Positions 8,291 through 16,377 of a stretch of DNA of 64,000 nt are shown here, piece by piece (position 1 is the first letter of the stretch; every line of letters begins with the position of its first letter). Location: positions 156,541 to 220,540 of the forward strand of contig NZ_JAVRHQ010000003.1 of assembly GCF_031846485.1 (NCBI RefSeq), written 5' to 3'. A program made the position numbers and the translations under genes. The notes under the pieces are model-generated. The model saw nothing but the letters and a program-made list of their open reading frames with translations, was not told the DNA's origin and searched no databases. This DNA is from Autumnicola tepida. GTDB lineage: Bacteria > Bacteroidota > Bacteroidia > Flavobacteriales > Flavobacteriaceae.

Positions 8291-9195
8291 TGAAGGAGCA
8301 ATTCTATAAGTATATCGAGAACCTGCAGGACAGCATTACCTCTAAATTAGAAGAAATAGACGGTAAGGCTAAATTTAAGCAGGATATCTGGAAACGTGCT
8401 GAAGGTGGCGGCGGAAGGACCAGGGTAATAGAAAACGGTGCTGTTTTTGAAAAAGGCGGGGTGAATATCTCGGCGGTACACGGCCCGCTTGCCCCCGCCA
8501 TGCAAAAATATTTTAAAGTTGGGGAAGTCGATTTTTTTGCCTGTGGCTTAAGCCTTGTGCTGCATCCCAAAAATCCGATGGTGCCCACCGTGCATGCCAA
8601 CTGGCGCTATTTCGAAATGTATGATAAAGATGGAACAACCATAGACCAGTGGTTTGGGGGAGGTCAGGATTTAACTCCCTATTATCTTTTTGAAGAAGAC
8701 GCGGCGCATTTTCATCAGGTTTGCAAAACGGCCTGCGACAAATCGAATCCTGAATTTTATCCGCAATACAAGAAAAAGTGCGATGAATATTTCTGGAATT
8801 CTCACAGGGATGAAGCCCGCGGAATCGGTGGGTTGTTCTTCGATTACTGCAAAGCTTCCGCAGAAATGAGCATAGAAGACTGGTATGGTTTTGTGACCCG
8901 GGTTGGAGACAGTTTCCTTGAAGCCTATGTTCCCATAGTTGAAAAACGCAGGGAACTGCCTTATTCTGAAGCACAGCGAAACTGGCAGGAAATTAGGAGG
9001 GGACGCTACGTAGAATTTAACCTTGTGCACGATAAAGGCACCCTGTTCGGGTTAAAAACCAATGGAAGGATTGAAAGCATTCTAATGAGCCTGCCACCCC
9101 ACGTGCAATGGGTTTACGATCACCAGCCCAAGCCGGGAAGCGAAGAAGAAAAACTGGTAGAAGTGTTAATGGAACCAAGGGAGTGGGTTGAGTAG
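8290..9195 (+). CDS. hemF: Oxygen-dependent coproporphyrinogen III oxidase
   Basis: Oxidatively decarboxylates coproporphyrinogen III to protoporphyrinogen IX using O2. The 301 residues carry NISAVHG (59-65), PTVHANWRYFE (99-109) with the conserved His102, GGGQDLTPYY (123-132) and GIGGLFFDY (178-186), all HemF hallmarks. The start is fixed by the one-base overlap with the preceding gene. The O2-dependent form implies an aerobic lifestyle; no radical-SAM HemN is present in the window. Confidence 0.98.
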   Translation: MKEQFYKYIENLQDSITSKLEEIDGKAKFKQDIWKRAEGGGGRTRVIENGAVFEKGGVNISAVHGPLAPAMQKYFKVGEVDFFACGLSLVLHPKNPMVPTVHANWRYFEMYDKDGTTIDQWFGGGQDLTPYYLFEEDAAHFHQVCKTACDKSNPEFYPQYKKKCDEYFWNSHRDEARGIGGLFFDYCKASAEMSIEDWYGFVTRVGDSFLEAYVPIVEKRRELPYSEAQRNWQEIRRGRYVEFNLVHDKGTLFGLKTNGRIESILMSLPPHVQWVYDHQPKPGSEEEKLVEVLMEPREWVE

Positions 9196-9210
9196 CTTTA
9201 AGCTTAAAGC
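9195..9210. repeat. 16-bp perfect palindrome beside the four-helix gene
   Basis: GCTTTAAGCTTAAAGC is its own reverse complement and begins on the last base of the hemF stop codon. Related AGCTTAAAGCTTA-type sequence lies at about 9593-9626 on the other side of the four-helix gene, so the gene is bracketed by similar repeats. Confidence 0.65.
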
Positions 9211-9241
9211 AATAAGCTCTATGCTTTTTTAAAATATTAAT

Positions 9242-9588
9242 ATGGTTGATTACAAAAACTATAAGGTCTGGCAGAAATCTCATGCATTGGTTCTTGAGAT
9301 ATATAAAATCACCAGGACTTTTCCTGCAGACGAAAAATTCAACCTGATTTCCCAGATGAACAGGGCCGCTCTTTCTATTCCAACTAATATTGTGGAAGGC
9401 TGCGGAAGAGAAACTCAAAAAGAATTTCTCCGCTTTTTACATATTTCCTCGGGTTCTGCTTTTGAACTTGAATATTTAATTTTAGTTTCCACAGAATTAA
9501 GTTTTATAGATAAAATACTTTCAGATAAATTAATGAAATAAAGAAAATGCTGTTTTCATTAGTTCAAAAAATTAAAAATAATTTGTAG
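9242..9588 (+). pseudogene. Four-helix-bundle (S23/IVS-type) protein, apparently frameshifted
   Basis: The frame from ATG at 9242 gives 99 residues to TAA at 9539-9541. The start YKNYKVWQKSHALVLEIYK and the core MNRAALSIPTNIVEGCGR are classic for the four-helix-bundle family first seen in 23S rRNA intervening sequences, usually about 115-125 residues. After the stop, another frame (9535-9588) reads EIKKMLFSLVQKIKNNL, the expected C-terminal helix. One missing base near 9530 would join them. Either the gene is broken or the read has an error. The function of the family is unknown. It interrupts the hem run between hemF and hemB. Confidence 0.7.
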
Positions 9589-9592
9589 AACC

Positions 9593-9626
9593 GCTTGAAG
9601 CTTACAGCTTAAAGCTTACAACTTAG
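9593..9626. repeat. AGCTTAAAGCTTA-type repeat before hemB
   Basis: The stretch holds GCTTGAAGCTTA, CAGCTTAAAGCTTA and CAACTTAGAGC, variants of one short unit that also forms the palindrome at 9195-9210. It ends just before the hemB ATG and marks the right border of the four-helix gene insert. Confidence 0.5.
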
Positions 9627-9630
9627 AGCC

Positions 9631-10614
9631 ATGCTAATACGAAACCGAAGATTAAGAACGAACGAAGCCATAAGAAGCCTGGTGAGGGAAATTGCCATTA
9701 CTCCAGATGATTTTATTGTGCCGTTATTCGTGGTGGAAGGGAAAAACATACAGGAAGAAATCGCTTCTATGCCTGGTTATTACAGGTTAAGCCTGGATTT
9801 GCTGAAAAAGGAAGTGAAGGAATTGTGGAGCCTTGGGCTTAAATCTGTACTGCTTTTTGTAAAAGTTCCTGAAAATTTAAAAGACAACGCAGGCAGCGAA
9901 GCCTTAAATCCGGACGGGCTTATGCAACGGGCGGTAAAGACCGTAAAAAATGCCGTTCCTGGAATGCTGGTAATGACAGATGTTGCCTTAGACCCTTATT
10001 CTTCTTACGGACATGACGGAATTGTAGCCGACGGGAAAATACTGAACGATGACTCTGCCGCTGTTTTAGCTGAAATGGCCCTGTCTCATGCCAAATCCGG
10101 CGCCGATTTTGTAGCGCCCAGCGATATGATGGACGGGCGCATTTTTGAAATGAGGAGCCTTCTTGAAGATGAAGGATTTTATGATACCGGCATTATGAGC
10201 TACAGCGCCAAATTTGCTTCGGCATTTTATGGGCCTTTCCGCGACGCGCTGGATTCGGCACCGGTAGATGCACAGAACATCCCAAAGGACAAGAAAACTT
10301 ACCAGATGGATCCCGCCAATCGTGATGAAGCGGTAAAAGAAACGCTTATGGACATAAAAGAAGGAGCCGACATCGTAATGGTAAAACCCGGGCTGTGCTA
10401 TCTCGATATCGTTCGGGATATTAAAAATGCCGTAAACGTGCCGGTAGCAGTTTACCAGGTAAGCGGCGAATATGCCATGATAAAGGCTGCTGCCGAAAAA
10501 GGCTGGCTGGATCATGACGCGGTGATGCTGGAACAGTTAACTGCCATAAAGCGTGCCGGCGCCAATATGGTGGCCAGTTATTTCGCAAAGGATGCGGTAA
10601 AACTAATTTCCTGA
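9631..10614 (+). CDS. hemB: Delta-aminolevulinic acid dehydratase (porphobilinogen synthase)
   Basis: Condenses two 5-aminolevulinates into porphobilinogen. The 327 residues contain the two active-site lysines, Lys194 in SYSAKFASAFYGPFR and Lys252 in MVKPGLCYLD, plus APSDMMDGRI (162-171). The metal loop reads TDVALDPYSSYGHDG (116-130), with Ala/Asp where zinc enzymes have cysteines. The active site should therefore be of the zinc-independent (Mg/K) type seen in many bacteria. It is the last hem gene before a strong terminator. Confidence 0.98.
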   Translation: MLIRNRRLRTNEAIRSLVREIAITPDDFIVPLFVVEGKNIQEEIASMPGYYRLSLDLLKKEVKELWSLGLKSVLLFVKVPENLKDNAGSEALNPDGLMQRAVKTVKNAVPGMLVMTDVALDPYSSYGHDGIVADGKILNDDSAAVLAEMALSHAKSGADFVAPSDMMDGRIFEMRSLLEDEGFYDTGIMSYSAKFASAFYGPFRDALDSAPVDAQNIPKDKKTYQMDPANRDEAVKETLMDIKEGADIVMVKPGLCYLDIVRDIKNAVNVPVAVYQVSGEYAMIKAAAEKGWLDHDAVMLEQLTAIKRAGANMVASYFAKDAVKLIS

Positions 10615-10630
10615 GAAATCGAAATATTCC

Positions 10631-10708
10631 AGCTGTTAACAGGCAAAACACTCCAAGTTGAAGTAACTTCAGGAGGTCTAAGTTTTTCCTGTTAATGGCT
10701 TTTTTTAT
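10631..10708 (+). terminator. Rho-independent terminator after hemB
   Basis: A multi-tier stem starts 17 bp after the hemB stop. The outer stem is TTAACAGG (10636-10643) with CCTGTTAA (10688-10695). Inside are AAAAC/GTTTT, CTCC/GGAG and AAGTT/AACTT. A run of eight T follows at 10700-10707. It closes the hem operon. Confidence 0.85.
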
Positions 10709-10754
10709 GCTGAAAAATTGAACATCGAATTCACTTTCTGCGTACATTTATGCA

Positions 10755-11108
10755 GTGAAATTCAACAGGTTAAATATTCTGCTTCCCCTTCTGCTGGTGC
10801 TGCTCTACAGCTCCACCGGCCATACGGCTGTTGTCACTTGCTTAATTTCCGATCATTTTGATGCCGGGGATTACCATTATCTGCAGTCAAACCAAAACCG
10901 TAATGCTGTTTTTCTTGAAGAATTAGCTACAGAATCAGCATCGCAGGTTACTGAGGATCTTTTAAACGGGGCGGCTTATTTCCCTGCCGGAATTCATTCC
11001 AGTTTTCTTTCTAATAAAATTTCAGCAGCATATAGTTCCTGGCCATATCTCCTGGACCTCAGGATCCTTCTGGAGCTGCAAATATTTCCATTTAACTTTT
11101 TTTGGTGA
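10755..11108 (+). CDS. Small secreted protein of unknown function
   Basis: A 117-residue frame opens with GTG at 10755. Residues 1-24 form a signal peptide (basic start, then LLPLLLVLLYSS, then an Ala-containing cleavage region GHTA). The mature part is short, has no repeats or motif I know, and ends in an aromatic, hydrophobic tail (FPFNFFW). A TACATTTA box at 10743-10750 is a fair -7 promoter element and would leave almost no leader. It is a single gene after the hemB terminator. It is plausibly expressed but not proven. Confidence 0.5.
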   Translation: MKFNRLNILLPLLLVLLYSSTGHTAVVTCLISDHFDAGDYHYLQSNQNRNAVFLEELATESASQVTEDLLNGAAYFPAGIHSSFLSNKISAAYSSWPYLLDLRILLELQIFPFNFFW

Positions 11109-11236
11109 AAAAGGCACTTAGCCAAATTTAAAGCCCAAACGGTAAAAACCCGTTAAAGCAGGGAAAACCTGATGCTGCTTTAATTTAAGCAACTATTTCA
11201 TCCCTGCCGGCAAATACTCACCTAAAAATTTAAAAA

Positions 11237-11725
11237 ATGGATACACCATCAATTATTATTGGCAGCACATTGCTGTTGCTCTTTGTAGGGCCAATACTTT
11301 ACGCGATCTGGATGCAGAACCACAAGGATAAGAAACGCCTGAAAAAATTAAATGAAGTAGGCTCAACTCAAAAATTGAAGTTCGACTATACCGAAATCTC
11401 CAATACGCTGCTGCTGGGCCTTGATGCCCAGGCCAGGAAGCTCGTGGTAATTGAACCCCAAAACAACATGCAGTTTGATATTATAGATTTAAACAAAATA
11501 GACAACAGCAAGATTTTAAAAAAAGCTGTTCCCAATGCCGATCGCTCCAGAGGCCGCGAAAGGATTGTTCAAATTAGCATTGAACTTCTGGAAAATCACG
11601 GGAAAGACAAGGTTACCGAAATCATGTTTTATGACGAAGATGGCCCGGAAGCGGCAGATATGGCTGCAAGGTTATTTTTGGCAGAAAGATGGGAGAAGCT
11701 AATCCACATGAATCTTTCCGCATAA
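11237..11725 (+). CDS. Uncharacterised single-pass membrane protein
   Basis: 162 residues: a membrane helix at about 5-25 (IIIGSTLLLLFVGPILYAIW), a basic stretch (KDKKRLKKL), then a soluble cytoplasmic domain of alternating strands and helices (KFDYTEISNTLLLGLDAQARKLVVIE). No catalytic motif is evident and I do not know its family. It appears to be a single-gene unit: 128 bp of upstream spacer and a clear terminator right after its stop. Confidence 0.7.
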   Translation: MDTPSIIIGSTLLLLFVGPILYAIWMQNHKDKKRLKKLNEVGSTQKLKFDYTEISNTLLLGLDAQARKLVVIEPQNNMQFDIIDLNKIDNSKILKKAVPNADRSRGRERIVQISIELLENHGKDKVTEIMFYDEDGPEAADMAARLFLAERWEKLIHMNLSA

Positions 11726-11733
11726 TTAATTAT

Positions 11734-11768
11734 ATCCTGAAGTGGAGCCTCACCACTTCAGGATTTTT
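11734..11768 (+). terminator. Rho-independent terminator after the membrane protein gene
   Basis: A perfect 12-bp stem, ATCCTGAAGTGG (11734-11745) with CCACTTCAGGAT (11753-11764), has a 7-base loop and is followed by TTTT. It starts 9 bp after the upstream stop. It also shows that a GTG-initiated extension of the next gene (from 11742) is false. Confidence 0.9.
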
Positions 11769-11780
11769 AAAGATCCTGCA

Positions 11781-12368
11781 ATGAATAATTCATTTCTCAC
11801 CCGCCTTGCTGCGGCTCTAAGTATAATAATAGTTTTTGTAATTGACTATCATATTCCGCCAGGCACCGCTATTGGCGTTTTATACCTTACTTCCATCACC
11901 ATTGTTTTTAACCAGAAAAAAAGGGTCATCCTCTTCTGTTCGCTGGTGTCTACCTTTCTGATTCTTTTGAATGTGTACCTTTTTAAAGATATTATTCATG
12001 ACAATTCCGTTTATTACGACCGGTTGCTGTCCATTTTTGGCATTTGGGCCTCCTGCCTCATTGCCCTGCGGTACCGCTCACTTTCAGAAAGGCATAACAA
12101 CTACAAAAAGAAGAGAATAGAAATGGTGGAAGAAATGCTTTTTATTACCAATCATAAAGTAAGGCAGTCTATTAGCCAGATTCAGGGGTTGAATATTCTG
12201 CTGGACCACCAGGGTTCAAGTGAACAGGAATTAAAAGAAATCAGTATACTTTTAAAGCAGCCTGTTCAGGACCTGGATGATTTTACACGGGAGCTTACCA
12301 GGTTTATGATCGAAAAAGAAATTATAACCCAACCTAAGCCAGAACCACAGAAAAGCGGGTGTTTCTAA
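11781..12368 (+). CDS. Membrane protein with histidine-kinase-like dimerisation helix but no ATPase domain
   Basis: 195 residues from ATG at 11781. An upstream GTG at 11742 lies inside a terminator hairpin and is rejected. The N-terminal half has three or four membrane helices (LAALSIIIVFVIDY, AIGVLYLTSITIVF, VILFCSLVSTFLILLNVYL, LLSIFGIWASCLIAL). Then come a basic linker and a helix resembling a kinase H-box, MLFITNHKVRQSISQIQGL, with a candidate phospho-acceptor His. No N, G1 or G2 boxes follow, and the protein ends at SGCF. It could be a phosphotransfer/dimerisation remnant or a regulator of a separate kinase; autokinase activity is not possible from this sequence. Confidence 0.7.
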   Translation: MNNSFLTRLAAALSIIIVFVIDYHIPPGTAIGVLYLTSITIVFNQKKRVILFCSLVSTFLILLNVYLFKDIIHDNSVYYDRLLSIFGIWASCLIALRYRSLSERHNNYKKKRIEMVEEMLFITNHKVRQSISQIQGLNILLDHQGSSEQELKEISILLKQPVQDLDDFTRELTRFMIEKEIITQPKPEPQKSGCF

Positions 12369-12453
12369 CGCTTTTGCCCCATTTTATATTTTATTTGGAA
12401 GAATTTGGTGCCAGAATGCCTAAATTAGAGTTTTAAAAACTTCTAAAATTAAC

Positions 12454-13551
12454 ATGGGATTACTTCTCACCTTTGCATTCCTGTCCATTTTCTTTTCATT
12501 TATGTGTTCTGTCCTGGAAGCCGCATTGCTGAGTTTCACGCCTTCTTATATTAAAATTAAAACGAAGGAAGGTAAAAGTTATGCCCACACCCTTTCCAAT
12601 TATAAGCAGGATATAGATAAACCCCTTATTGCCATCCTTACCGTGAACACCGTGGCGCATACCGTAGGTGCCATTCTGGTAGGGGTACAGGCTGAAAAAA
12701 CATACGGGGACGGGAGCAATGCCGTGGGAATTGTTTCTGCAATTATGACCATTGCCATACTTGTACTTTCTGAAATTATTCCCAAAACCATAGGCGCCAC
12801 CTACTGGAAATCCCTGGGGAATTTTACGGCCAAAACCCTGAAAATTATGATTTTTCCGCTGAAATACACCGGGGTTCTATGGCTTATGATGCTCACCACC
12901 CGGTTAATCGGCAAATCTGCCCATGTACATTCCATGAGCAAGGAAGAATTTGCCGCAATAACTGATGCCGCCAAAGAAGAAGGCGTTTTTGAAGAAAGTG
13001 AAACCACCGTGATCAAAAACCTGCTCGTATTTAAATCGGTTAAGGCGAAAGATGTGATGACGCCATTTTCGGTAGCGGTTACCGAAGATGAAACCACTAC
13101 CATTGAAGCTTTTCATAACAACCATAAGAATTTAAAGTTTTCCCGTATCCCTGTTTACAGGGAAAAATCGAATAATATTACCGGGTTTATCCTGAAAGAT
13201 GATGTGCTGGAAGAAATGATAGACGAAAAAGGCCCGGAACCCCTGAGCAGCTTAAAAAGGGAAATATCAGTAACCGATGCCACCACTCCAATACCGGAAT
13301 TATTTGAAATATTTGTCCAGAAAAGGACCCATATTTCTATGGTTGTAGACGAATATGGGAATACCGTTGGCCTGGTGACTATGGAGGATATTATAGAAAC
13401 ACTGCTGGGGCTTGAAATTATGGACGAGAGTGATAATATTGAAGATATGCAGGTGCTGGCCAGGAAGAACTGGGAAAAGCGCGCAAAAAGGCTGGGCCTC
13501 ATGCAACAGAAATCTCAGGAAAAGAACAAAGATGAAAATGGCAATTCTTAA
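12454..13551 (+). CDS. CNNM-domain transporter with CBS pair (HlyC/CorC-like hemolysin family)
   Basis: 365 residues: an N-terminal DUF21/CNNM membrane domain with about four helices (residues 1-140, including LSEIIPKTIGATYW), then a CBS-domain pair at about 190-320 (VMTPFSVAV and ISMVVDEYGNTVGLVTMEDIIE). Family members move or sense Mg2+/Co2+ or other divalent cations. The extra C-terminal CorC/HlyC domain is missing, leaving only a basic tail, so this is the short form. Its 3' end overlaps the start of the ogt gene by about 20 bp. Confidence 0.93.
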   Translation: MGLLLTFAFLSIFFSFMCSVLEAALLSFTPSYIKIKTKEGKSYAHTLSNYKQDIDKPLIAILTVNTVAHTVGAILVGVQAEKTYGDGSNAVGIVSAIMTIAILVLSEIIPKTIGATYWKSLGNFTAKTLKIMIFPLKYTGVLWLMMLTTRLIGKSAHVHSMSKEEFAAITDAAKEEGVFEESETTVIKNLLVFKSVKAKDVMTPFSVAVTEDETTTIEAFHNNHKNLKFSRIPVYREKSNNITGFILKDDVLEEMIDEKGPEPLSSLKREISVTDATTPIPELFEIFVQKRTHISMVVDEYGNTVGLVTMEDIIETLLGLEIMDESDNIEDMQVLARKNWEKRAKRLGLMQQKSQEKNKDENGNS

Positions 13552-14005
13552 TACCCCTGTTGGTTTAGCTGAAATTAAAGGAGATGAAAACGGTATTTCA
13601 GAAATTAAAATTATTGAGAAACAAAAAGAACTGAGTTCCAATATTCCTGAAGTACTATTGCCTGCAATTCTTCAGCTAAATGAATATTTTGAGGGGAAAC
13701 GCAAAAAATTCAACCTTAAATTGAATCCTTCCGGAACCAATTTTCAGAAGAAAGTATGGAAAGCCTTACAGGAAATCCCGTATGGCAAAACCCTTTCTTA
13801 CCTGGAATTATCAAAACAACTTGGCGATATAAAAGCCATCCGGGCGGTAGCTTCAGCAAACGGCAAAAATCCGCTCTGGATTGTGATTCCCTGCCACAGG
13901 GTAATTGGCAGCGACGGTTCTTTAACCGGATACGCCGGTGGGGTTCAACGAAAAAAATGGCTGCTGGAACATGAAAATCCGCCTGTACAACAATCCCTAT
14001 TTTAG
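13532..14005 (+). CDS. ogt: Methylated-DNA-[protein]-cysteine S-methyltransferase
   Basis: Repairs O6-alkylguanine by irreversible transfer to Cys121 in IPCHRVIG. Other landmarks are VWKALQEIPYGKTLSY (residues 75-90), the helix-turn-helix segment and SLTGYAGGVQRKKWLL. From ATG at 13532 the protein is 157 residues, the normal length for the short Ogt type. A longer open frame starts at 13412 but lies wholly inside the CNNM gene and adds no homologous sequence. ATG at 13538 is an equally good start. It overlaps the CNNM gene, so the two are likely co-transcribed. Confidence 0.95.
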   Translation: MKMAILNTPVGLAEIKGDENGISEIKIIEKQKELSSNIPEVLLPAILQLNEYFEGKRKKFNLKLNPSGTNFQKKVWKALQEIPYGKTLSYLELSKQLGDIKAIRAVASANGKNPLWIVIPCHRVIGSDGSLTGYAGGVQRKKWLLEHENPPVQQSLF

Positions 14006-14017
14006 AAGTTTAGGAAG

Positions 14018-15172
14018 ATGAAAAAGTTGCTTAAAATAGCAGGATTTGTTGTGGCATTTATTCTTGTCGCGGTATTGCTTCTTCATTTTCTGGGTTACGA
14101 TTATTTGCTCCGCGGAATCCAGGTTACCTATCTCCAGGGCCATAAAACCGCTTATATAGATGATTATCCTGAATTTGAAAACCGCACAATTTTCGCATCC
14201 GATGAACCTCAAGCCTGGCCAGAACATCGCAATTACAATGAAGTTGAAGCCACTGAAGAATTGGAAGAATTGAATGAAGAACTCGGTACGGCCGCTTTTC
14301 TTATCATTAAAAACGACAGCATCTGGTTTGAAAAATATTACCAGGATTACGGACCCGCTTCCAAAACAAATTCCTTTTCCATGGCCAAGAGCATTGTTTC
14401 AGCTTTGCTGGGAAAAGCGATCATGGAGGGTTATATAAAAAGCCTTTCCCAGCCGGTATCAGACTTCTTTCCGCAGTTTGATTCCTCTTTAAAAGTAGGA
14501 GACCTGGCTTCTATGGCTTCCGGCTTAAACTGGAAAGAAGATTATTACAATCCCTTTGGAATGACAGCAAGGGCTTATTTTGATGATAACATACGCGAAC
14601 TGGTGCTGGACCTTAAGGTGGTGGAGCAACCGGGGGAAGAGTTTAAATACCTCAGCGGCAACATTCAGCTTTTGGGAATGGTTATAGAAAAAGCCACAAA
14701 GTTGCCGCTTTCTGAATATCTTAGCCAGAGCTTCTGGAAACCCATGGGAATGAAAGATGATGCTTTATGGCAGCTGGATAGCCGGGAAAGCGGGATGGAA
14801 AAAGCTTACTGCTGCATCGCTTCCAACGCCTGCGATTTTGCGAAATTCGGTAAGCTTTATGAGCACCGCGGGAAGTGGAACGGAAAGCAGGTCCTGGATT
14901 CCGGGTTTGTAGCGAAATCTATCCGGCCCAGGTTTAAGGAAAGTCCGCAATACGGTTACGGTTTCTGGCTAAGCAATTACCGGAACAAGGAAATTTTTTA
15001 CATGCGCGGCATACGCGGGCAATATGTAATTGTTATTCCTGAAGACAAACTCATTATTGTTCGCCTGGGGCAGGACCTTATCAGAAAAGAAGAAGGAGCA
15101 GTACATTCTCCCGATTTCTTTATGTATATTGATGAAGCATACAAAATGCTGAATCGTGCTGGAAAAAATTAA
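14018..15172 (+). CDS. Serine hydrolase, beta-lactamase class C-like fold
   Basis: 384 residues with an N-terminal membrane anchor or uncleaved signal (about 5-25) and a periplasmic domain. The nucleophile motif is Ser121-Met-Ala-Lys124; Tyr211 in YLSGN supplies the second motif; RGIRGQYVIVIP replaces the KTG box. This fits the broad class of serine hydrolases related to class C beta-lactamases and DD-peptidases, often esterases or peptidases of unknown substrate. Resistance activity should not be assumed. It lies 12 bp after ogt and overlaps the exonuclease gene by 17 bp. Confidence 0.9.
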   Translation: MKKLLKIAGFVVAFILVAVLLLHFLGYDYLLRGIQVTYLQGHKTAYIDDYPEFENRTIFASDEPQAWPEHRNYNEVEATEELEELNEELGTAAFLIIKNDSIWFEKYYQDYGPASKTNSFSMAKSIVSALLGKAIMEGYIKSLSQPVSDFFPQFDSSLKVGDLASMASGLNWKEDYYNPFGMTARAYFDDNIRELVLDLKVVEQPGEEFKYLSGNIQLLGMVIEKATKLPLSEYLSQSFWKPMGMKDDALWQLDSRESGMEKAYCCIASNACDFAKFGKLYEHRGKWNGKQVLDSGFVAKSIRPRFKESPQYGYGFWLSNYRNKEIFYMRGIRGQYVIVIPEDKLIIVRLGQDLIRKEEGAVHSPDFFMYIDEAYKMLNRAGKN

Positions 15173-15866
15173 CCTGGAACATATTCTTTTCCTGGACATA
15201 GAAACTGTCCCTGAAGAAGAGTCTTTCCCAGACCTGCCGGAAGAGAAGCAATTACTTTGGGAAGAAAAAACCCGCTACCAGCGTAAAGAGGAATTTACCG
15301 CAGAAGAATTTTATGAACGGGCGGGGATTTGGGCAGAATTTGGAAAAATTATCTGCATTTCCGTAGGGCATTTTAGGTTTAAAGAAGGCAGGAGAAGCTT
15401 CAGGACCACCACTTTTTATGGAGAGGAGAAACAACTGCTTCAGGAATTTTCAGCATTACTAAATTCTCACTTTAATAAGCCGGAGCATCTTTTGTGTGCC
15501 CATAATGGCAAAGAATTCGACTTTCCTTATATCGCCAGGAGAATGATTATAAATGATGTTGCTTTACCTCCAAAGCTGCACCTTTCCGGGAAAAAACCCT
15601 GGGAAGTGATGCATCTGGATACGATGGAGCTGTGGAAATTTGGCGACTATAAACATTACACTTCACTAAAACTGTTAACCAGCATCCTCGGAATTCCCAG
15701 CCCAAAAGACGATATAAATGGAAAACAGGTTAGAAAATGCTATTACCAGAATGAAATGCCGCGGATTATTACTTATTGTGAAAAAGATGTGATTGCCATC
15801 GCGCAGATCGTCCTTAAATTCCGCCGGGAAAAATTACTTTCTCCTGAAGAGGTCACAAAGGTATAA
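15156..15866 (+). CDS. Predicted 3'-5' exonuclease, DEDD (PolB-like) family
   Basis: 236 residues from GTG at 15156. The exonuclease motifs are visible: FLDIETVP with Asp14/Glu16 (Exo I), CAHNGKEFDFPYIARRM with Asp122 (Exo II) and YCEKDVIAI near the C-terminus (Exo III). There is no polymerase domain, so it is a stand-alone exonuclease of the type found in many Bacteroidota. The substrate is unknown. The overlap of its start with the serine hydrolase suggests co-transcription through the ogt cluster. Confidence 0.88.
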   Translation: MLEKINLEHILFLDIETVPEEESFPDLPEEKQLLWEEKTRYQRKEEFTAEEFYERAGIWAEFGKIICISVGHFRFKEGRRSFRTTTFYGEEKQLLQEFSALLNSHFNKPEHLLCAHNGKEFDFPYIARRMIINDVALPPKLHLSGKKPWEVMHLDTMELWKFGDYKHYTSLKLLTSILGIPSPKDDINGKQVRKCYYQNEMPRIITYCEKDVIAIAQIVLKFRREKLLSPEEVTKV

Positions 15867-15986
15867 GCCCCTTACATTTAGCCAAATATTAAGATTAAAA
15901 CGCCATAGGTTTGCTACCTTTAAGGGAGAAGGCGGGCCAGTTTGTGCTCTCTTTTGAAATAAATGTGTAATTAAAAAACATCAATT

Positions 15987-16349
15987 ATGTACCTATACAT
16001 TGAATTATGGAATGTTACCAAGGAATGGATGAAACTTTCTAAAGAAGAAAGGCGCGCTTACTTTGAGAAAGTAGGAGCGGGCATCCAGGAATTAAGTAAG
16101 GCCGGAGTTGAGAACGTGGGCTGGGCTTTAAATGATGAGCACACTCCGTACCGCAGCGACTACCGGTACATGGCGGTGTGGAAAATGCCTTCCCTGGAAT
16201 ACGTGGAAAAACTGGAAAAAGCGGTGGCAGATGCCGGATGGCACGATTATTTTAACCAGGTAAATGCCAGAGGGCAAATTGTTCCGCTTAATGAAGCCAT
16301 TGAATTCCTTACTAATCTTGAGTCACATTCCACAGGAATTGATGGATAA
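15987..16349 (+). CDS. Small alpha/beta protein, DUF6616-like
   Basis: 120 residues, soluble, with a start MYLYIELWNVTKEWMKL and an alternating strand/helix pattern (RYMAVWKMPSLEYVEKLEKA) like ferredoxin-fold dimeric alpha/beta-barrel proteins. I associate it from memory with the DUF6616 group; that should be treated as tentative. No catalytic residues are evident. It is a single gene, convergent with the CoA-transferase operon, with 28 bp between the ends. Confidence 0.65.
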   Translation: MYLYIELWNVTKEWMKLSKEERRAYFEKVGAGIQELSKAGVENVGWALNDEHTPYRSDYRYMAVWKMPSLEYVEKLEKAVADAGWHDYFNQVNARGQIVPLNEAIEFLTNLESHSTGIDG

Positions 16350-16377
16350 GATTTTTACGGAAGAACTTTTTTAAAAT

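Noticed and set aside
8513..8974. 153-residue frame opposite hemF
   Set aside because: A shadow of hemF; the translation has no recognisable domain and no own promoter or spacing.
11742..11780. GTG-initiated N-terminal extension of the kinase-like membrane protein
   Set aside because: The extension lies within a perfect 12-bp terminator stem (11734-11768) and adds sequence without a membrane or domain role; ATG at 11781 is preferred.
13412..13531. 40-codon N-terminal extension of the ogt gene
   Set aside because: It lies wholly inside the CNNM gene in another frame and extends a protein already of normal length.
14018..15172. Antibiotic-resistance beta-lactamase
   Set aside because: The SxxK and Tyr motifs fit, but the KTG box is absent and there is a membrane anchor; a general serine hydrolase is the safer call.
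15987..16349. Cytochrome or oxygenase-related annotation
   Set aside because: The WNVTKEW start and small size invite speculation, but there are no metal-binding residues to support it.
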